Part shown: positions 23,682 to 30,820 of the stretch, piece after piece
Numbering within the stretch: position 1 is the first letter of the stretch
Layout: each line of letters begins with the position of its first letter
Assembly (NCBI RefSeq): GCF_037893015.1
Contig: NC_133660.1
Location: forward strand, 287,095,078 to 287,159,077
Direction: 5' to 3'
Source of the DNA: Macrotis lagotis
Taxonomy: Eukaryota > Chordata > Mammalia > Peramelemorphia > Peramelidae
Length of the DNA stretch: 64,000 nt
The notes under the pieces: model-generated
What the model was told of the DNA's origin: nothing
What the model saw: only the letters and a program-made list of their open reading frames with translations
Databases searched by the model: none
Position numbers and translations under genes: made by a program

Positions 23682-23912
23682 GCCGCTCTAGCCGCCGGCC
23701 GCGCCCGCTCCAGGGGGGCAGCCGCCGAGCATGCGCAGAGCCTGAGCGCGCCGCGGGGCGGGGCTGAGCCCGCCCGGGAGAGTCGGGGGCCCGCGCTCCC
23801 CGGGGACGCACGGAGGCGCCGACAGAGGAGCCCGGCGCCGGGCGCCCGCCCCGCTCCCTCCCCGCGACACACACATGCTGGCAGCCGGGAGGCTTGGGGC
23901 AAAAGAGCGACA

Positions 23913-23918
23913 TTTATT
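23913..23918 (-). terminator. TMEM138: TMEM138 poly(A) signal
   Basis: AATAAA on the minus strand, about 115 nt after the TMEM138 stop. It lies only about 345 bp upstream of the TMEM216 ATG, so TMEM138 termination and TMEM216 initiation share the same few hundred bases. Confidence 0.85.
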
Positions 23919-24032
23919 TCCTATCGTTAAAAAACCGCGCGAAGGGGCGCTGGGTGTGGGGCGAGTTCCCGGGCCCGGGCCCCCGGGTGCGGGGCGGGCC
24001 GCAGGGGCTCGGCTCCCGGCGGTGGGAGGGGG

Positions 24033-27000
24033 TCAGCTACGGATCTGGGTGAATTCCTTGCGCAGCCACAGAGAATCCTGGTAGAATCGGGGGTCGCCCA
24101 GGCGGATGGCCGTCCTCTTGTAGAAGTAGCAGTAGAAGACGGCGGCTGGGGAGAGAAGGGCAAAGGGCCTTGGGGGGCTGCCCCGCTGCAGCTGTGATGG
24201 GGCAGCCAGCGGCGCCAGGGCCCCCGGGGCACCAGGGCCCCCAGGGGCACCAAGGCCTTCAGGGGCGTCAAGGCCCCCAGGGGCACCAAGGCCTTCAGGG
24301 GCGTCAAGGCCCCCAGGGGCACCAAGGCCATGGGGTCCAGGGCCTAGGCCACCCGCCAGATCTTAGCCCCGCAGGGGGAGGGGAAAACCCGGAGGCCAGG
24401 GTGACCCTTACCCAGTCTCTGAAACACAAACAGGGCTTGAAGGCCATCCGTCCAGATAAACAGCTGGGAGCTTTTCCAGCGCAGGTTCTAAAGGAGAAAC
24501 AATGCAGTTCAAGTGCACAGTCACTTCCCACAGCATCTACTTCTGCCCCCAGGCCCCCAGGTCCAGCTCAGCATTCTGGCCTGGTCCGTATCATGAGGAT
24601 GCTGCCCCAGATGCAACAGGACACCCTCAGTCCTCCCGTTGACTGCCTAGGAGCTCTGGCCATGCCAACAGCCCTGATGCCTGGGGCTCCCCATGCTGAA
24701 GCTGCCCAGCGGCGGAGCCCAGGTGTTTAGATCCCCTCTGCAGAGTCACAGCTTGTGAAAACGCTCTTGGGGAGTCTCTTTTTTTTTCTTTTATGTATAT
24801 TTGTTTCCCTATCACAAACAATGGTAGTTTCTACCTATCATTTTTTGGGGTGGTTTTGAGTTTTTCCATTTTTCTCCCTCCCTCCCTCCCTCCCTTCCCC
24901 CTTCCCCCCAGCAGAAGGCAATCTGATACAGGGTTCACATTTGCATCCATGAGAAGATTAAAAGTGAACTTGTTGGAGCCGCTAGGTGGCGCAGTGGATA
25001 GAGCACCAGCCCTGGAGTCAGGAGGACCCGAGTTCAAGTGCAGCCTCAGACACTGAATAATTACCTAGCTGTGTGGCCTTGGGCAAGCCACTTAACCCCA
25101 TTGCTTTGCAAATAAATAAATAAAACAGTGAACTTGTGAGAGAAGAATCAGATCCAGAAGGAAGAAAACATTAGAACAAAATGACAATACACAACACAAC
25201 TTTTAAAAATTGAAGAAAACAAGCTTGGGTCTTCCTTCTCTGGACAGATGGTATTCTCCATCACAAATCTTGGGGAGCCTTTCTTAATGGACCAAAAACC
25301 AAACTCCCCATTGACTGGGAAGAGATGATGGAACTCAGCCTGCAGAGCTCTTGTAAGCTTCTCTCCCCCAGGAAGAGGCTTTGCTGAAACTCTGACCCCA
25401 GAGAGCCTCCTGGTGGCTGAGGGTTCAGCTCTCCTCAGATTAAACAACTCGGCTCAACAGCTTTGCAAAGGACAATCCGAACCTATTTTGGCTTCAGTAG
25501 GAAGATCCCAGAAAATCCTCTTATCTCTCCCACAGGCAGAAGGCAGGCAAGCATGCAAGCCAAGTAGCTCTGCCAGCTTAGTGCCATCTCACCAACACTA
25601 GCTGGCTTCCTTGGAAGCTCTTCTCTTCTTCTGATTAACAGGGGATGAGAAACTCCTCAGTGATTTAACTTAGGGAATGCCCTAAAACAGAAGGCACAAT
25701 CATTGCCAGGAACGAAGTGGGAGGGAAGGGGAGGGCACACACAGACTATCTTGGAGGAGGTTGCTGCTCCTCATCCTCCATGGGGGAGGGAGCTGTGAAG
25801 TTCTGTTGGATGCTTCACTATCCTTCCAGAAAGCTTGACTTGCCATCCATCAGTGGCCACCTCCTTGGTAGACTGCCTGCAGGAGTTTACCCTGTGGGTT
25901 GGGGCTTCCATGGGTACAAGGGCTGCCCACTCATGCAGCAGCCCAAAACTCGGAATTAGCAGTCATCCTGGGCCAGTCACTTCATTCCTCTTAGGAAACA
26001 TCCACTACCTAAGCAGGAGGCCTTACCTCCTGTGCTACCTTTCTATAGGCTGTGCCAGCTGGCTGGCTCCCACCCCACATGTCTCCTTTGCCCTCTGCAG
26101 GGTGAGTGACTGAAATGTCCCATGAGGACTCCCAGTCCTACAAGAACCCTGCTCTGTGTAGGTGAGCACACTGCCACCTATCATGGGCCCCATCCACCCA
26201 AGGGACTGATGCTGCATGGGCAAGCTGAGCTGGACAGTTCTTTTCCTCTTTCTTTTTTAATCTCTGTTAAAAGGGAGAGATTGAAGGGTGATGATTTCAT
26301 CAGAAATACAGGTGATGTAAAAACAAAAGAATTTACTTTTAAAAAAAATTGAGATGGGCCCTAAGAAAGCTTTGCTCCTTTCCAGAGGTGATCCTCTATT
26401 CAATTCTGAGCCCAAATCACTGTGTGAGCATCATATACACACATACCTATCTACACACAGGCCACACACATACATTCATGGGTATAGGACTAGAACAGAT
26501 TGTCCAGGATCTCTTCTGGCAAGTCCCACTGTGTTCTAGGCTTCCCATGACCAGGATGGTGTCATCCATAAACGAGAGCATCTGGAGGACTTTACTGGAA
26601 GAAAACCTTTGTCACTGTGGATTCTCCTCTAAGACAGGGGAAAGATTTTTCTTGTTTGTTGTCCTTTCACTTTCTCCCTTGATTGCTTTGAGGAAAATGG
26701 TTTTTCTTCTTTGTGGGGGGGGAGAGGGGGAGAGGCAATTAGGGTGAAGTGACTTGCCCAAAATCATGGAGCATCTAAGTGTCTGAGGCTGGATTTGAAC
26801 ATAGGTCCTCCTGATGCCAGGGCTAGTGCTCCATCCATTTTGCTACCTAGTTGCCCCAGAAAACCTTTTGAATCCCTTACCAGGTTTTCTTTAAATGGTT
26901 TTACCCTCTACAGCTTCTCTTTTATGAGTTAAAAAAATGAACTTTATTAAACCTTTTCATAATCTGCCTTGGTCTTTCTAACACTTCTTTCTCTTCTTGG

Positions 27001-29928
27001 GTCCTTTTTCTAATTCTTTGATTAATTGTTATCAATCCCCTCCTCACAAAAGTTGTGCTCTGGGCCTCTTTTTCTCCTCTCTCTTCCCTTCCTTGGTTGT
27101 CTCAGCAGTGGCTCCTACAGGTTCCATTCTCATCACCAAACAAAAATGTCTCTCACTCTTAGAAATTCAACTGCAATCTTTCTCCTGAATTCTTCTCCCA
27201 TGTTTCTAATGGTCCTGAAAATCCTACAGGTATCTCAAACCCAACCACAATAAAGGGAAAAGCTTTTATGAAGTGCTTACTGTATGCTGGCAACTGTGCC
27301 AATACTTTCAAAAGAAAACTCAATCTTCCCTCACCACTGCTCCACAAGGCAACCGAGTCACTCCATCCTTCTCCAAGCTGCCTGGTTCCCCAAACTCTGA
27401 GGCCTCCCTGATTACTTTCCCTGCTCCTGGAGCTTCCCAGCCCCCACATCTGTCTGCCTAGAGTCACTCTAGTTAGAGGCCCTTCATCTTTTACCTGGCT
27501 CTTGGAAGAGACCAATAGGTCCCCCAACTTCCAGTCTGTCTTTCCTCTCTAACTGGTGCTCCACTGAGCTGCCAAACTGACCTTCCTAAAACACTGATCT
27601 GAAGATGTCACTCCCCTCCTCAAAGCTCCTCAGGGAATAAAACACAAAAGCCCCAGTCTTGGAGTCACATCCCTCCACAACAGGATTTCCACTTAACTTT
27701 CCTGTCATATTTCACATTACTCTTGCTCTTCTCTGGTCCTGACATGCCATGGCTCCCACATTTGCACAGCTGTCTTCTCTACCTATGATTGCTCCCTCCT
27801 GATTTCCACCTCTTATAATTTCTACCTTCCATCAAAACACATCTCAGGTGCTCTTCCCTCCTCCACAACACCCCTCCCCACTCCACTGCCTTTAACATCA
27901 TCTCTTCAAGAATTTACTTGGGGGGTGGCTAGGTGGCGCAGTGGATAAAGCACCAGCCCTGGAGTCAGGAGTACTTGGCTTCAAATACGGTCTCAGACAC
28001 TTAATAATTGCCTAGCTGTGTGGCCTTGGGCAAGCTGCTTAACTCCATTTGCCTTGCAAAAAAAAAAGCCTAAAAAAAAAAGAATTTACTTGGGATTTCA
28101 TCTTCTGTTGGTATGCTGCATCTCCCTAGGACAATGTAAACTCAGCACAGGAGGGTGGGGAAGATGGTTCTGGGTTTTTTTTTTTTTGAATTCTCAGCAT
28201 CTTTACAGTGTCTTAATCCACTTTTGGTTGCAATGAACTCAAAAGTAACAAGTGGTGCTTCCTATTTTATTTACACAAGTGACTGTTCTCTTGTTGTGTG
28301 AGGAAAGTCAGAAAAATGGTCCTGTCCTCCTGCAATACCATCATATTGGAGAAAAAGAGGCTACACTCTTGGATGCAGAGAAAATTGTAGGAATCCATTA
28401 GTTGTAGAAGAAGTCATCCCAAGGGTTTGGCCATTGGAAAACTTGGTCTGGTGACTTGGCTTCAGACAACTCCTGCCAATGATGGTCTGGATGTTGCCTC
28501 CCATCCAAGAGGAGGACGCAGGCTCCTTTGGAGTAGGGGCTGACTGAACTGACTGACTTTGGTCTGTGTGGCTCAGAGCCCAGTACCCAGCACTGCCTGA
28601 GGATGGGGTCATTCCCCAAAGCATTGTGTTCTCTTTAAAGCAGGAAATCATATGAAAGGTTACTACAAGTCACAAATCGGAAGAGACAGGAAGAACATCC
28701 AAACAACTTTCCTTCACCTCACCTCCAGCAATAAGCTGAGGCGACAGGAGAAGGCAGCAGTCAACAATGGAGGGTAACAGAAAGACAGGCCAACCAACAC
28801 CCTCTTGGTGGAATTGTGAATTGGTCCAACCATTCAAACAAGCAATTTGTAATTTTACTAAGGAAGTGACTTCCCAGAAATTTTACTGAGGGCAGAAACT
28901 CCAAACTGAGGAGCTCTCATAAGTGCAAAAATGTCAACAGCCACACTTCTTGTAGTAGCAAAGAACAGAGGAACCCCTCCCCAGAAACTTCTCAATGATA
29001 AGCGGCACATGAATTCACGTTGTAAGAAAGTTGAGAGAAGCATCGGAAGACATCTGATGCAAAGTGAAGAAAGTAGGACCAGGAAAAACAGGCTGACAAC
29101 CAAGTCGGTGAACAAACCACGACAATAACCAGCACTGCCACCACCAATGATGATGACCGCAATGACAGTGCCAGCAGCAGCAAGAACAAAAGGGGTCTGT
29201 GAAAAGGTGGGTTATGAGAATGCTCCTTTTTCCCTCCCTGCAGAAGAGAACTGCGGGCACGCACACAGGCAGAGCTGGTTGAGGCAGGGGTCGTTTGGCT
29301 GACTGGTTTTACTCTGGGCCATCCGGGGCGGCCCTCTGGGAGAGAACCAACCGTGATGGGGGGGGAGGGGGAAGAGGTGGGGGATGACAAAAAAGGAAGG
29401 CTTGGTCCTTCCCGGGCCTGGCAGGCCTCGCCCATCCCGCCCCCTTCCTTACCAGGACCCAGACGTGCAGGGGGATGCTGAGAGCCAGGTAGACGGCCGT
29501 CAGGATGATGGTCCCTTTGAACTTGCGGAAGAGGAGGCTGACCAGCCCAGCCTGGAACACGAAGGTGTTGAAGAACATGAGGAAGATGATGATGATGTTG
29601 AAGAGGATGGCGATGTCTTGGATGCTGCGGGGGCACAAACAGGGGCGCGGGGCTTGGGTGCAGGGCCGCCCCGCCCCGGCCCCGCCCCGGCCCCGCCCCC
29701 GCCATGCCCCGCCCCCCCCGGGCCCGGCCCCGCCCCCCGGGCCCGGCCACGCCCCCGCCATGCCCCGGCCCCGCCCCCCGCGCCCCCGGCCCCGCCCCAC
29801 ATGAAGAGCACCAGCTGCACCACGGGCGCCACGCGCAGCAGCTCGGAGAAGGCGTTCACGAAGAGGTCGTAGAGCAGCAGCGCGCACTGCAGCGCCAGCA
29901 CCAGGCTGTAGTTGCCGGCCTGCAGCAT
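24033..29928 (-). CDS. TMEM138: TMEM138, ciliary transition-zone/vesicle tetraspan protein, complete
   Basis: Four-pass membrane protein needed for ciliogenesis (human JBTS16) and reported to be co-regulated with its neighbour TMEM216. Coding exons on the minus strand are 29801-29928, 29453-29624, 24412-24487 and 24033-24145, totalling 162 aa, the human length. It starts [20 protein letters not shown]. Characteristic segments follow: [60 protein letters not shown] and a C-terminus [17 protein letters not shown]. Hydrophobic segments fall near residues 7-27, 36-60, 79-99 and 117-135. The ATG is 2 nt into its exon (acceptor CCCCAG); a noncoding exon 1 ends at 30105. That exon carries an upstream ATG in strong context whose frame overlaps the main start. 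Intron 3 (24488-29452) holds most repeats of the gene. Confidence 0.95.
24208..24345. repeat. 36-bp minisatellite in TMEM138 intron 4
   Basis: A 36-bp period (starts at 24251, 24287 and 24323) is built of two related 18-bp halves, CAAGGCCTTCAGGGGCGT and CAAGGCCCCCAGGGGCAC. More diverged copies lie to the left. Translated it looks collagen-like (GPQGHQG), but it is intronic and no gene is implied. Confidence 0.85.
24775..25205 (-). mobile_element. Marsupial L1 3' end, antisense, split by a SINE
   Basis: The reverse complement carries the L1 3'-UTR text of marsupials: a G-rich GGAGGGAGGGAGGG run, then an 'aactcaaaac' segment, then the terminal AACAAATATACATAAAAG-type tail. The same family recurs at about 55205-55445. 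A WSINE1-like SINE is inserted within it at 24974-25126. Confidence 0.6.
24974..25126 (+). mobile_element. WSINE1-like SINE nested in an L1 3' end
   Basis: Full-length tRNA-like SINE: GCTAGGTGGCGCAGTGGATA head (box A), GAGTTCAAGTGCAGCC (box B), then TAGCTGTGTGGCCTTGGGCA and an (AAAT)n tail. It is flanked by an exact 11-bp target duplication AGTGAACTTGT (24963-24973 and 25127-25137) that interrupts the L1 fragment, so the SINE is the younger element. Confidence 0.9.
26730..26860 (-). mobile_element. WSINE1/MAR1-like SINE, antisense, diverged
   Basis: GTGAAGTGACTTGCCC, GTGTCTGAGGCTGGATTTG and GCTACCTAGTTGCCCC are the SINE body in reverse. Substitutions throughout (for example the lost GGTGGCGCAG) show it is older than the copies with intact target duplications. 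Confidence 0.8.
27923..28079 (+). mobile_element. WSINE1-like SINE, young
   Basis: Complete SINE with head GGTGGCTAGGTGGCGCAG and tail CCTTGCAAAAAAAAAAGCC plus A-run. An exact 15-bp target duplication AAGAATTTACTTGGG flanks it at 27908-27922 and 28080-28094. Confidence 0.92.
28780..29170 (+). mobile_element. L1 3'-region fragment, sense
   Basis: Ordered matches to remembered marsupial L1 3' text: CTTGGTGGAATTGTGAATTG, GTCCAACCATTC, GCAATTTG, then CTGATGCAAAGTGAAG and ACCAGGAAAA. Internal parts are missing or diverged. It is noncoding here. Confidence 0.6.
29625..29800 (-). repeat. TMEM138 intron 2: short intron made almost wholly of GC-box repeats
   Basis: The 176-bp intron between exons ending 29801 and starting 29624 consists largely of GGCCCCGCCCC-type units on the plus strand. 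The transcript therefore carries repeated GGGGCGGGGCC blocks. It shows no other feature. Confidence 0.8.
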
Positions 29929-30104
29929 CCTGGGGCGCAGGGCCCGGCCGCCGCCGCCTCAGGCCTCGGGACACCCGCGAGTCCTCCCGCCGGAGCCGGC
30001 CCGGGCGCCTGGGGGGAGGGGCGTGGGTGGAGCAGCCGCCGCCGCGGGGGCCCCCCGGGCCCGCCTCCCCTGCCCCCGCCGCCCCGCCGCCGCTCCCGCC
30101 TCAC

Positions 30105-30190
30105 CTGGCGCCGCCATCCTAGGTTGGCATGGAAACTGCCCCGGGCCCGCCCCCACTTCCGGAGGCCGCCCGGAGTCCCGGAAGTGCGTG
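30105..30190 (-). promoter_or_regulatory. TMEM138: TMEM138 promoter and noncoding exon 1 with X-box and ETS sites
   Basis: Exon 1 ends at 30105 (donor GTGAGG). An X-box-like palindrome, GTTGGCATGGAAAC on the plus strand (30123-30136), has one mismatch to RYYNYYWWRRNRAC. Two ETS sites, CACTTCCGG at about 30153 and CCGGAAGTG at about 30178, lie just upstream in the TMEM138 direction. The order X-box then ETS matches the TMEM216 promoter. The transcription start is not determined. Confidence 0.6.
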
Positions 30191-30328
30191 CGGGGCCGGC
30201 CGGCGGCCATGTTGGCGCCCGGCGCGCGGCCCCGCCTTCCCTCCCTGCCCCCCATCCTGTTAGCGACCCCCGCCCGCTGGGTCCCGAGCCGCGGAGAGGG
30301 AGGTGGGAGCGAAGGCAGCGAGGGGCGG

Positions 30329-30428
30329 CTAGGTGGCGCAGTGGTCAGGAGGGCCTGAGTTCAGAGCCGGCCGTGTGGCCTTGGCCAAGCCGCTTCACCC
30401 CGCCGCCTTGCAAAAACCTAAAGAAAAC
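30329..30428 (+). mobile_element. Internally deleted, GC-shifted SINE in the TMEM138/CYB561A3 promoter
   Basis: GGCGGCTAGGTGGCGCAGTG head, GGCCTGAGTTCAGAGCCGG box B and GTGTGGCCTTGGCCAAGCCG tail with CCTTGCAAAAACCTAAAG. Two internal blocks of the usual SINE are missing. Many A/T positions are G/C, fitting its place in a CpG island. Confidence 0.85.
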
Positions 30429-30469
30429 GACAGGAAAGTGAAGGAAGCAAGGGGCGGCGCTCGGGAGGC

Positions 30470-30678
30470 CATTTCCCAGGCGGCCTTGGGAAGACAGACT
30501 CCATTTCCCAGGCGGCCTTGGGAAGACAGACTCCATTTCCCAGGCGGCCTTGGGAAGACAGACTCCATTTCCCAGGCGGCCTTGGGAAGACAGACTCCAT
30601 TTCCCAGGCTGCCTTAGGAAGACAGACTCCATTTCCCAGGCGGCCTTGGGAAGACAGACTCCATTTCCCAGGCGGCCT
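30470..30678 (+). repeat. 32-bp tandem array (6.5 copies) with ZNF143-like motifs
   Basis: Units start at 30470, 30502, 30534, 30566, 30598, 30630 and 30662 (partial). Each reads CATTTCCCAGGCGGCC followed by TTGGGAAGACAGACTC. Only the fifth unit shows two base changes (GGCTGCCTTAGG). Read across unit borders, ACTCCATTTCCCAG plus GCGGCCTTGGG resembles the ZNF143/THAP11 site ACTACAATTCCCAG plus CATGCCTTGCG. A related single motif follows at 30793-30820. It lies just upstream of the CYB561A3 first exon. Confidence 0.9.
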
Positions 30679-30679
30679 C

Positions 30680-30820
30680 GCGCCGGCCCGGACGTTCGGA
30701 GGGCTCGGCGCGCAGCCGGAAGTGCCGAGCGCTGGAGCAGGGAGAGGCGGCCTCTCGCGTAAGTAGTGGGGCCGGGGGCGGGGGGGGGGACTGACTCCGT
30801 TTCCCAGCAGCCCCTGCGGC
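30680..30820 (+). promoter_or_regulatory. CYB561A3: CYB561A3 core promoter and noncoding first exon
   Basis: A GCCGGAAGTGCC ETS site at about 30716 is followed by an ideal donor GTAAGT at 30759, marking the likely end of a noncoding exon 1 (30758). Downstream, ACTCCGTTTCCCAGCAGC plus CCCTGCGGC (30795-30819) is a second ZNF143-like motif. The head-to-head partner is TMEM138, about 0.6 kb away. Confidence 0.55.

Larger units (their letters stand above)
24488..29452 (-). other. TMEM138 intron 3
   Basis: A 5-kb intron carrying an L1 3' end with a nested SINE (24.78-25.2 kb), an antisense SINE (26.74 kb), a young SINE (27.92 kb) and an L1 3' fragment (28.78-29.17 kb). No additional exon was recognised. 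Confidence 0.8.

Noticed and set aside
24170-24730. Collagen-like open frame (repeated GPQGHQG)
   Set aside because: It is the translation of the 36-bp minisatellite, inside a TMEM138 intron and overlapping TMEM138 exon 4 on the other strand.
27930-28010. tRNA gene candidate (A- and B-box-like sequence)
   Set aside because: The boxes belong to the tRNA-derived SINE head. No cloverleaf with acceptor stem can be drawn and the same sequence recurs many times.
30470-30678. CRISPR-like regular repeat
   Set aside because: Units are directly abutting with no unique spacers, in a vertebrate promoter; it is a tandem minisatellite.
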